Below are positions 1 through 6,325 of a stretch of 22,837 bases of DNA, piece by piece (position 1 is the stretch's first letter; the number at the start of each line of letters is the position of its first letter). A program made the translations under genes and the position numbers. The notes beneath the pieces were generated by a model. That model made no database searches and was not told the DNA's origin. It saw nothing but the letters and a program-made list of their open reading frames with translations. Location of the stretch: assembly GCA_037381085.1 (NCBI GenBank), contig JARRRD010000042.1:1-22837 (forward strand), written 5' to 3'. Origin of the DNA: JARRRD01 sp037381085 (lineage in GTDB: Bacteria; Nitrospirota; Thermodesulfovibrionia; Thermodesulfovibrionales; UBA6898).

Positions 1-1
1 T

Positions 2-1327
2 TCTGATCGGCATACACTGGAAGATGGTTCGAACGTCGCCGTCATAGGTGGTGGACCAACAGGTTCTTGTTTCAGTATCTTTGCCCTCAAAATGGCAAAG
101 ATGATGGGCAAGGAAATTACGGTGACGATATTCGAGCCGAAGGACTTCACAAGAGATGGCCCGGGGGGGTGTAACAGGTGTGGGGGGATAATCTCGGAAC
201 TCCTTGTACAAACGCTGGCTGTTGAAGGCATAAATCTTCCCGATTCGGTAGTCCGGAAGGGCATTAATTCCTACCGGCTTCATACAAATCATGGTAGCGT
301 TTTCATCGCTACTCCTTCTCTGGAGAAGACTATAGCAACTGTCTACCGCGGCGGGGGCCCGAAAGGGACGGTCGGAGAAGATAAGGAGAGTTTCGACCGC
401 TTTCTTCTTAATCAGGCTATTCAGGAAGGGGCGGTCCACAAAAACTTTCGCCTGGAACGGATTGAACTCAAGAATAACAGACCTGTGTTGTTCGCGAAGA
501 ACTCCGAAGTCATGCATGCTGACCTGGTGGTGGGTGCCTTCGGCGTTAACAGCAGTTCGGGAAAAATATTCGAAGACGTGGGTTTCGGATACAGAGAACC
601 GGACAAGGTCACTGCTGCCATCGCAGAGATCAGCATGGGCGAGGATGTGGTAGCGGAACACTTCGGCAATTCGATTCATCTTTTTTTACTCCCGGACAAG
701 GGCATTAAGTTTGGAGCCATGATACCCAAAGGTCCTTATGTAACCTTGTGCATACTTGGAACCGGCGTGGGACCCGGAACCGTAGCCGATTTTATGGACA
801 AACCCGTCGTCAGAAGCGTTCTTCCCAAATCGGCCCCATACACTGTGGAGTGCCGCTGCTTGCCAAAGATGAACGTGGGAGCGCCACGAATAGCTTTCAC
901 GGACAGGCTCGTTCTTTGTGGGGATGCCGGCTCCACCAGACTTTTCAAGGATGGCCTGGGTGCAGCATATATAATGGGAAAGGCCGTGGCAAAAACTGCT
1001 GTATTTGAAGGCGTGGCAGCGGAGGACTTCAAAAGAAATTACCTGCCTGTTTACAAGAGCATAGTATTAGACAATTACTTCGGCCGGGTCCTCTACTTCG
1101 TTATTGACCGTTACAGAAAGACTGCGATATTGACCAAAGCGATGTTGAAGGTGATAGAAAAAGAGCAGCATGACCCAGGGAACGGCAAGATACTCAGCTC
1201 TATTCTCTGGGACATGTTCACCGGCAACGAAAGGTATAAGACTGTCTTTCTCAAATCAGTTAAGCCCAGAATGCACATCGACATGTGGGAGGGTGTGATC
1301 AAGAGTTTTCTGACGGAGGGACGATGA
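2..1327 (+). CDS. FAD-dependent oxidoreductase, geranylgeranyl reductase-like (5' partial)
   Basis: The reading frame is open from base 2. Upstream of the first internal ATG (92) it encodes VAVIGGGPTGS, the GxGxxG dinucleotide-binding loop of a Rossmann fold, so the true start lies before the window. A second flavin-contact motif, LVLCGDAGS at about 905-940, is followed by a helix-rich C-terminus (KDGLGAAYIMGKAVAK). This arrangement is typical of the geranylgeranyl reductase/PHBH-like FAD superfamily, and CNRCGG after the first beta-alpha-beta unit resembles the cysteine-containing segment of that group. The substrate cannot be read from sequence; isoprenoid lipid or quinone reduction and redox sensing are both possible. 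The stop overlaps the next start (ATGA, 1324-1327), implying translational coupling to the CNB-GAF gene. Family call good, function unknown. Confidence 0.8.
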   Translation, partial: SDRHTLEDGSNVAVIGGGPTGSCFSIFALKMAKMMGKEITVTIFEPKDFTRDGPGGCNRCGGIISELLVQTLAVEGINLPDSVVRKGINSYRLHTNHGSVFIATPSLEKTIATVYRGGGPKGTVGEDKESFDRFLLNQAIQEGAVHKNFRLERIELKNNRPVLFAKNSEVMHADLVVGAFGVNSSSGKIFEDVGFGYREPDKVTAAIAEISMGEDVVAEHFGNSIHLFLLPDKGIKFGAMIPKGPYVTLCILGTGVGPGTVADFMDKPVVRSVLPKSAPYTVECRCLPKMNVGAPRIAFTDRLVLCGDAGSTRLFKDGLGAAYIMGKAVAKTAVFEGVAAEDFKRNYLPVYKSIVLDNYFGRVLYFVIDRYRKTAILTKAMLKVIEKEQHDPGNGKILSSILWDMFTGNERYKTVFLKSVKPRMHIDMWEGVIKSFLTEGR

Positions 1328-2193
1328 AGGAAGGCGAACTCGGGAAGGTTTACCATGACGGAGAGGTCATCTTCAGGGAAGGTGACAGGGGTGAGATGAT
1401 GTACGTGGTACAGTCGGGCGAGGTAAGAATCACCAGGGAAAGTCCATCGGGAAAGCTTACCCTCGGAGTTCTTCAGGGCGGCGAAATCTTCGGAGAGATG
1501 GCCCTCTTCGACAGGTTGCCCCGCTCGGCAACTGCCGTTGCTTCAGGAGATGCAAGAATATTGTCGGTTGACAGGAAAAAGCTCTTTCCCACGATCAGCA
1601 AGGATCCGACCCTGCTTTTCAAAATACTCGAAACCATGAGTCAGAGGATCAGGAGGCTCGACGACGAGATCGAAAAATTGAAAAAGCACGGGTCGGACAT
1701 GGTAATAGTCTGTGCCAATATTGAGCAGACATGCCGCACGATCCTTGAAGAAGCCCGGCACGTTATAGTCGCCGACAGCGGGTCCGTAATGTTGCTTGAT
1801 GAAAAAGAAAAGTATCTCTCGGTCAAGGCTGCTTTCGGTCCGGGATCAGATCCTAAGTTAAGGCTGAAGATTGGAGAGGGGATAGCCGGTAATGTCCTGC
1901 AGACCGGAAGGGCCGAGTTGATTGATGACGTCTCGACCGACTCGCGGTTTATGCCCGGCACTGCAAAGGTAATTTCAATGCTGTGCGCCCCCATCGGATG
2001 TGAAGGGCGCAATTTCGGGGTAATCAATATGAGCAATATATCCTCACAAAGTTTCACGGCAGATGATTTGAAACTACTTCGGACGCTGGCCGTCTATGCA
2101 TCCATCGCAATCCAGAACGAACAGAATTTCTTCAACCTCAAGAATGCCACCGACGATCTTCTCAAACATGCTGCTCTCCTGGATACCCGATAA
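1324..2193 (+). CDS. Cyclic nucleotide-binding (CNB) domain - GAF domain protein
   Basis: 289 aa. The start at 1324 is chosen because GGAGGG lies 4-9 bases upstream and the ATG overlaps the preceding stop. An in-frame start at 1285 would lie inside the upstream gene. Residues about 1-110 form a CNB domain; the phosphate-binding cassette reads FGEMALFDRLPRSATA, with the Glu and Arg that contact ribose and cyclic phosphate in CRP/PKA-type domains. A short coiled segment (RRLDDEIEKLKKHG) links to a GAF domain at about 130-270 (SGSVMLLDEKEKYLSVKAAF, IGEGIAGNVLQTG, GVINMSN). There is no helix-turn-helix, so this is probably not a CRP-type transcription factor. It more likely passes a cNMP/GAF signal to a partner, perhaps the coupled flavoprotein. 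Domain calls are strong; output is unknown. Confidence 0.9.
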   Translation: MKEGELGKVYHDGEVIFREGDRGEMMYVVQSGEVRITRESPSGKLTLGVLQGGEIFGEMALFDRLPRSATAVASGDARILSVDRKKLFPTISKDPTLLFKILETMSQRIRRLDDEIEKLKKHGSDMVIVCANIEQTCRTILEEARHVIVADSGSVMLLDEKEKYLSVKAAFGPGSDPKLRLKIGEGIAGNVLQTGRAELIDDVSTDSRFMPGTAKVISMLCAPIGCEGRNFGVINMSNISSQSFTADDLKLLRTLAVYASIAIQNEQNFFNLKNATDDLLKHAALLDTR

Positions 2194-2308
2194 AATGACC
2201 TGTCGAGGTGCAGGAGTTGTTATGAGCGAATCCAAAAAATCGGGGCGGACAGGAGAGCACAACCCCAGAGTATTGGCTCCAAATGTTCGATTTAAATTAA
2301 TTTATAAA

Positions 2309-2331
2309 TATAATTGAGAGTATAATTGAGA
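2309..2331 (+). repeat. Tandem 11-bp direct repeat upstream of the riboswitch promoter
   Basis: TATAATTGAGA occurs at 2309-2319 and again at 2321-2331, a 12-bp period, ending 2 bases before the -35 hexamer at 2334. The surrounding stretch (2286-2340) is very A+T rich. Position and symmetry fit an activator or repressor site, or an UP-element-like stretch. No specific regulator can be named. Confidence 0.5.
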
Positions 2332-2333
2332 TA

Positions 2334-2363
2334 TTGACAGTAAGAGCTCTTTTATGCTATAAA
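2334..2363 (+). promoter_or_regulatory. Sigma70-type promoter with extended -10
   Basis: The -35 is TTGACA (2334-2339, perfect), the spacer is 18 bp, and the -10 is TATAAA (2358-2363, 5/6), preceded by TGC, giving an extended -10. Predicted transcription start is about 2370, immediately 5' of the aptamer, as expected for a riboswitch leader. Confidence 0.75.
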
Positions 2364-2370
2364 GAGGCTG

Positions 2371-2453
2371 AGGGGCGCTCGATAAAGCCAAACCCTTTGT
2401 GAAAAGGGGGCGGAAAGCAACGGATCTTGGGAAGGAAGATGGCCGTGCTGCCG
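2371..2453 (+). promoter_or_regulatory. GEMM-I-type cyclic-dinucleotide riboswitch aptamer
   Basis: Seen: CAAACC at 2389-2394, a 6-bp stem closed by a GNRA loop (CCCTTT-GTGA-AAAGGG, 2393-2408), the junction GGAAAGCAACGG (2412-2423), a second hairpin (CGG-TCTT...AAGA-CCG, 2421-2445) and the closing strand GCCGTGCTGCCG (2442-2453). Order and conserved segments match the GEMM-I consensus (AAACC...GNRA...AAAGCcACGG...GCCGggUUGCCG). A P1 helix can form between GGGGCGC (2372-2378) and GTGCTGCC (2445-2452), with G-U pairs and one bulge. The conserved base that selects the ligand (G20 in Vibrio Vc2) aligns to A at 2385 or 2386, as in the 3',3'-cGAMP-responsive GEMM-Ib class known from Geobacter. It departs from consensus by an extra C in GCCAAACC. 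Recognition is by eye, without a covariance-model score. Confidence 0.72.
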
Positions 2454-2496
2454 AAAGTGAATGTAACAGAGAGGCGGCACGGCCGTAATATTTTTT
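2441..2496 (+). terminator. Intrinsic terminator, riboswitch expression platform
   Basis: GGCCGTGCTGCC (2441-2452) pairs with GGCGGCACGGCC (2473-2484) over 12 bp with one G-U pair, and a T6 run follows at 2491-2496. The 5' arm is the same sequence that closes the aptamer (3' side of the second hairpin and of P1). Ligand-stabilised aptamer and terminator are therefore mutually exclusive, which predicts an ON switch. Confidence 0.8.
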
Positions 2497-2637
2497 GCAG
2501 ACCGTTGTAAGGGGGAAGGCACGAGAGTGGCGATGCTCTTCGGAAGTTTACGCAGTTCACCGGTTTTTCCGTCTTTTTCACCTACTGTTATGCTATTCGA
2601 TGCAACCAGACAACGTATTTCTCCAGTTGATTATCTT

Positions 2638-2663
2638 GGCAGTCCGACTGCCCCTTTTTTCTT
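2638..2663 (+). terminator. Second intrinsic terminator in the leader
   Basis: GGCAGT-CCG-ACTGCC (2638-2652) is a perfect 6-bp stem with a 3-nt loop, followed by CCTTTTTTCTT. It lies about 170 bases after the riboswitch terminator and about 280 bases before the next gene, so read-through RNA would meet a second stop point. Confidence 0.65.
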
Positions 2664-2757
2664 ATTATTTTCTGAGCTCTTTCCAAACTGTAAGTTTTTT
2701 GTTACCTCCAGCGCGGTATAGTCAGACAAATCTACTGACAAAAGGAGGACGAACGTT

Positions 2758-2811
2758 TTGGACATGATGGGGAAATATCAAAGGAATTTTCTCAAATCCA
2801 GGGAGGAATGA
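2758..2811 (+). CDS. Possible 17-codon leader mini-ORF
   Basis: A strong Shine-Dalgarno sequence, AAAGGAGGA (2741-2749), sits 8-10 bases before a TTG at 2758, with in-frame ATGs at 2764 and 2767. The frame closes with TGA at 2809-2811 and would give a short basic peptide ending in KSREE. It is followed by the secreted protein gene, so it could be a leader peptide or simply a remnant ribosome binding site. Codon evidence is too short to decide. Confidence 0.2.
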   Translation: MDMMGKYQRNFLKSREE

Positions 2812-2946
2812 GGAGGTGGTCTCAGGAGAGTTAACGGACATCGCGGAATTATAGGGGTTGTCTGTCCTCATCCGTGCCACCACATGGGTGTCGCTTAAGA
2901 AACCCAATTTAGAAAACTTAAAATGCAGCATAAAGAGGGGGAAACA

Positions 2947-3867
2947 ATGCTAATAAGAAAACGAATGAGTTTGTTGTTTATGGTGATGGTTTTCGGGTGC
3001 ATTTTGTTTTTTAATTGCCGGGAGGCCGTCGCTGACGGTATTACGGCAGCTGCAAATTGCGACGGCATTTGCTCGGCAGAGGAGGCGGCTTCCAACTATT
3101 GCGCCAATTTCGGAGTCAATAGGATTGAGTTTTGCGGGGCAGGCACCGCAATGTGCCTGGACTACGCAGACTCTCTTGGAAAACATTACGTTCCATGCAC
3201 AGTTTATTTTTACAGATATGAGGAAGAAGCTACGAACCAAATCGATATCGCTATTCCCATAAACCTCACCCAAACACTGGATGATGCCTTGGGAACGCAC
3301 TGTAGCCAATACATCACAGACGGCTCAGGGGATCCCACAACCGGCTTCGGAGAGAATTTAAACACATTAGGCATCTGCAGGATAACTCCGAGCGGTTCGA
3401 GCTTTCCAGGGGTCGTAAGCCCGGTTCCCAACGGGTATCCCAATTTCTGGATACAGACAGATCCCAGTAATTACGATAAGGACTCGCCGCTGAATTGGCA
3501 GGTCAGATACAGCAAGAATCAAGTGTATCCCCTTACCCTTGTCGGACCGATAACAGCGCTGCCTGAGGTTTCGGAAGCGGGCGCTACAATAACTACAAAA
3601 AATGGCGGTACCTGCACATACGGGGTCTCGGGCGGACAACCATTCTTTGATCCGGCAGACTGCCCACAGGGCACGAAGATCATCCCTCAGAGTCAAACCA
3701 AGATATGCACGCCGGCCGATGGTAATGACGTCTCTTTCACCGCGCCCGACGGCGTTGCTTATCATTGCGAAACTATCTCCTATGTATCAGAAAAGTGTGA
3801 TGTCAAGACAACAGGTACGGACCCTATGCGATATGTCGGTGGCAGCTGGATATATTTCCCGTATTGA
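2947..3867 (+). CDS. Secreted cysteine-rich protein of unknown function
   Basis: 306 aa. The start at 2947 is preferred over 2923 because GAGGGGG (2935-2941) is correctly spaced and the protein then begins with a standard Sec signal: RKR, a hydrophobic core of about 15 residues, then AVA-D, predicting cleavage after residue 29. The mature part contains 13 cysteines, mainly in an N-terminal cluster (NC, GIC, NYC, EFC, AMC, VPC) and a C-terminal cluster (GTC, ADC, KIC, YHC, EKC). There is no CxxCH haem motif and no membrane segment after the signal. It is rich in Gly, Pro, Thr and Asp. It is the first substantial gene downstream of the riboswitch leader, which fits the habit of GEMM riboswitches to control envelope and extracellular proteins. 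I do not recognise a family; an extracellular, disulfide-stabilised protein is inferred. Confidence 0.8.
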   Translation: MLIRKRMSLLFMVMVFGCILFFNCREAVADGITAAANCDGICSAEEAASNYCANFGVNRIEFCGAGTAMCLDYADSLGKHYVPCTVYFYRYEEEATNQIDIAIPINLTQTLDDALGTHCSQYITDGSGDPTTGFGENLNTLGICRITPSGSSFPGVVSPVPNGYPNFWIQTDPSNYDKDSPLNWQVRYSKNQVYPLTLVGPITALPEVSEAGATITTKNGGTCTYGVSGGQPFFDPADCPQGTKIIPQSQTKICTPADGNDVSFTAPDGVAYHCETISYVSEKCDVKTTGTDPMRYVGGSWIYFPY

Positions 3868-3873
3868 GAATAA

Positions 3874-3907
3874 ATCCGGGCCGGGCCGTTTCCGGCCCAG
3901 CCCGGAT
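3874..3907 (+). terminator. Strong GC-rich hairpin, probable terminator without T-run
   Basis: ATCCGGGC (3874-3881) pairs with GCCCGGAT (3900-3907) and GGGCCG (3883-3888) with CGGCCC (3893-3898), with one C-A mismatch and a TTTC loop. It begins 6 bases after the stop of the secreted protein gene. Only a short CTTT follows, so it may be a weak terminator or an RNA-stabilising 3' end before the cyclase gene. Confidence 0.5.
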
Positions 3908-3974
3908 GCCTTTCAGTCAATTAACCGGTGAAATTGATTGAGCAATAAAGAGAACAAGCGCGGTCGGCGGCAAA

Positions 3975-6230
3975 ATGCCCCGACTGTTTAAAGCAATATT
4001 ACTGGGCCTTCTCGTAGGGATAATGGGGTTAGCGGTGAGTCCCCTGCATTCCATGCTTAAACTTGACGAAAATGTTGGCATGGGTCTGTTGTTCAAAATG
4101 AGGGGAGCCCGACAGGCCCCTGCCGATGCCGTCGTAGTAAGTATAGACAAAGAATCTTCCGAAAAGCTCAACCTGCCCGACAACCCTGATAAGTGGCCTC
4201 GTTCACTCCATGCCCGGTTGACCGAAACTCTGGCTAAAAAGGGAGCCAGTGTCATCGCCTTCGACGTACATTTCATAGAACCACGTTCAGCGAGAGATGA
4301 CCGCTTATTCGCCGAGGCACTGAAAAAGGCGGGTAATGTCGTTCTTTGTGAGCCGCTCAAAATGAAGGAAGTTCCGCTGTCCGGTGGGCAAGAGTATGAT
4401 GATACGGCAAGTAATATCGTGAAAGTGGTGCCGCCGATTGATCTCTTTACCCGCGCTGCCGCAGCGATAGCGCCCTTTACCCTTCCAAGGATACCATTCA
4501 AGGTAAGCCAGTATTGGACATTCGAGACAGGGGCGGGAGATTCGCCGACGATGCCGGCAGTGGCACTTCAACTTTTCGCTGCGCCGGTATACGGGGACTT
4601 CATTCATCTGTTGCAGAAGACAAGTCCGGACCGGGCCGGGGAACTGCCCATTGATATCAAGACAGCACGTGAGACGACAGGCGTTAAGGAGCTGATGAAG
4701 AAAATAAGGGGGACTTTCGAAAGCGATCCCTTGATAGCAGACAGAATGCTTGGAGAACTGGAGAGGTCGGATACCCTGTCGGCTGATCTGAAAAAAAGGC
4801 GATTGGTCGAATCCCTGATAAAAATGTACGGCGGCGGCAACAGCCGGTTCATAGACTATTACGGGCCGCCCGGCACTGTCACTACCATTCCTTACTACCG
4901 GGCCCTTGAAAGCGGCGGAGAAGCAGCCGGCGACAAAAAGATAGATTTTAAGGGCAAAGCCGTCTTTGTCGGGCTATCGGAAGTATTGCTGGCAGAAAGA
5001 AAGGACAGTTTTTATACTGTTTTTTCCCGAGCGAACGGCACCTTTATCGGCGGAGTAGAGATTATGGCCACTTCGTTCCTGAACCTTTTGACGGATACGC
5101 CCATGAAACCCGTCAGCACCAGTTCCTACATTCTTGTCATCTTCCTTTGGGGCGTCCTGATAGGTATCATCTGCCGTATATCCCCCGTCGGATATGCAGC
5201 AGTGGCTACCGCCGGGCTGGGCGTTCTGTATCTGATTGCTGCAGAGTATCAATTCAAGAACAGCAACACCTGGTACCCTGTCATCATCCCTCTCTTTTTA
5301 CAGGCCCCGGTCGCATTTTTCGGGGCCGTAATCTGGGATTATATCGAAACAAACAAGGAGCGCCAGAATATCAAGAAGGCCTTTGAGTATTATCTTCCCA
5401 AAGACGTCGTAAGCCAGTTATCGAAAGACATCGCGCAGATCAAGACAGGGAGCCAGGTCGTCCACGGAGTTTGCCTGTTTACTGACGTAGCAGAATACAC
5501 CTCCCTGTGCGAGACCATGGGTCCCAGGGAACTGGGAATCTTCATGAATAAGTACTACGAAACTTTGTTCAGACCGGTGAAACAGCACGATGGATTTGTT
5601 TCAGGAATAATCGGTGACGCCATGCTGGCCTTATGGGTATCGGCAGGCAGCGAGACCGCTCTAAGAGGGAAGGCATGTTCTGCGGCGCTTGACATCAATA
5701 TGGAACTGCAGCGGTTCGATCAGTCGCCTGGTTGTGAGAAGCTCAAGACCCGCATAGGCCTGCACTGCGGTCAGATTTTCCTGGGCCATGTCGGCGCCCT
5801 GGACCACTATGAATATACTCCCATGGGAGATATTGTCAATACAGCATCGAGAATCGAAGGACTTAATAAATACCTGGGCACCAGTGTCCTCGTATCTGAA
5901 GACATTGTCGACAGCCTTGACCGTTTCCTGATCAGGGAAGTTGGAAAGTTCAGATTAAAAGGAAAGGCCAAACCAATTGTGGCTTATGAACTGATGGGCC
6001 TCCGGGAATCAGCTGAAGAAAAACAGAAAATAGCCTGTGATGTCTTTGCCGAGGCGCTCAGCGCTTTCAGAAGCTATTCGTGGGACGTTGCGAAAGAAGA
6101 CTTCGGTCGGGTCATCGAAATCCTCGGCGAAGACGGGCCATCTGTGTTCTACCAGGCACTGTGCGATCGTTACAAGGAAGATCAACCCGCGGAGTCGTGG
6201 GATAAAATAGTTGAGATGGGAAGCAAGTAG
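3975..6230 (+). CDS. CHASE2-domain class III adenylate/guanylate cyclase
   Basis: 751 aa. An N-terminal membrane helix (about 4-22) leads to an extracytoplasmic CHASE2 sensor (about 25-370), three membrane helices (about 385-403, 408-426, 438-460) and a cytoplasmic class III cyclase domain (about 495-675), then an 80-residue helical tail. Catalytic features: metal ligands D504 (FTDVAEYT) and D548 (GDAML), T615 in EYTPMGD, and N622/R626 in NTASRIEG for the transition state. The purine-selecting position three residues before GD, usually Lys (KFIGD), is G544 (GIIGD), so ATP specificity is not assured. No start codon exists between the upstream stop at 3939 and 3975; the ribosome binding site is weak. 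It precedes a FecR-TPR-barrel gene, a pairing I recall from related genomes. Probably reports an envelope signal as a cyclic nucleotide. Confidence 0.92.
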   Translation: MPRLFKAILLGLLVGIMGLAVSPLHSMLKLDENVGMGLLFKMRGARQAPADAVVVSIDKESSEKLNLPDNPDKWPRSLHARLTETLAKKGASVIAFDVHFIEPRSARDDRLFAEALKKAGNVVLCEPLKMKEVPLSGGQEYDDTASNIVKVVPPIDLFTRAAAAIAPFTLPRIPFKVSQYWTFETGAGDSPTMPAVALQLFAAPVYGDFIHLLQKTSPDRAGELPIDIKTARETTGVKELMKKIRGTFESDPLIADRMLGELERSDTLSADLKKRRLVESLIKMYGGGNSRFIDYYGPPGTVTTIPYYRALESGGEAAGDKKIDFKGKAVFVGLSEVLLAERKDSFYTVFSRANGTFIGGVEIMATSFLNLLTDTPMKPVSTSSYILVIFLWGVLIGIICRISPVGYAAVATAGLGVLYLIAAEYQFKNSNTWYPVIIPLFLQAPVAFFGAVIWDYIETNKERQNIKKAFEYYLPKDVVSQLSKDIAQIKTGSQVVHGVCLFTDVAEYTSLCETMGPRELGIFMNKYYETLFRPVKQHDGFVSGIIGDAMLALWVSAGSETALRGKACSAALDINMELQRFDQSPGCEKLKTRIGLHCGQIFLGHVGALDHYEYTPMGDIVNTASRIEGLNKYLGTSVLVSEDIVDSLDRFLIREVGKFRLKGKAKPIVAYELMGLRESAEEKQKIACDVFAEALSAFRSYSWDVAKEDFGRVIEILGEDGPSVFYQALCDRYKEDQPAESWDKIVEMGSK

Positions 6231-6237
6231 GAGAATT

Positions 6238-6266
6238 TTGACATAGAAAAAGACAGGATGTTTAAA
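6238..6266 (+). promoter_or_regulatory. Candidate promoter before the FecR-TPR-barrel gene
   Basis: TTGACA (6238-6243, perfect -35) starts 8 bases after the cyclase stop. At 17-bp spacing the -10 is TTTAAA (6261-6266, 4/6); at 19-bp spacing it is TAAAAT (5/6). A transcript would start near 6273, just before the Shine-Dalgarno sequence AAAGGAGG (6278-6285). Confidence 0.35.
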
Positions 6267-6325
6267 ATAAATTCCACAAAGGAGGCAATCCTCTTGCAGC
6301 AACTTGCGAAAAAACGGTAGCAAAA

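Larger units (their letters stand above)
2194..2946 (+). other. 750-bp intergenic control region
   Basis: I see no convincing long coding sequence here. From 5' to 3' it holds an AT-rich stretch with tandem direct repeats (2309-2331), an extended -10 promoter (2334-2363), a GEMM-like aptamer (2371-2453), an intrinsic terminator (2441-2496), about 140 unassigned bases, a second intrinsic terminator (2638-2663), a possible 17-codon mini-ORF with a strong ribosome binding site (2758-2811), and the ribosome binding site of the secreted protein gene (GAGGGGG, 2935-2941). Confidence 0.7.

Noticed and set aside
2527..2721. 64-codon frame in the riboswitch-downstream interval
   Set aside because: It runs through the second terminator hairpin, has no good ribosome binding site and shows no coding character.
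3917..3937. Dyad TCAATT...AATTGA before the cyclase gene
   Set aside because: Imperfect centre and no promoter element found nearby; could be chance in an AT-rich spot.
6309..6315. Programmed -1 frameshift on AAAAAAC joining TTG 6294 to the FecR frame
   Set aside because: The heptamer is not in the X-XXY-YYZ phase of the incoming frame, and the joined product still lacks a signal peptide.
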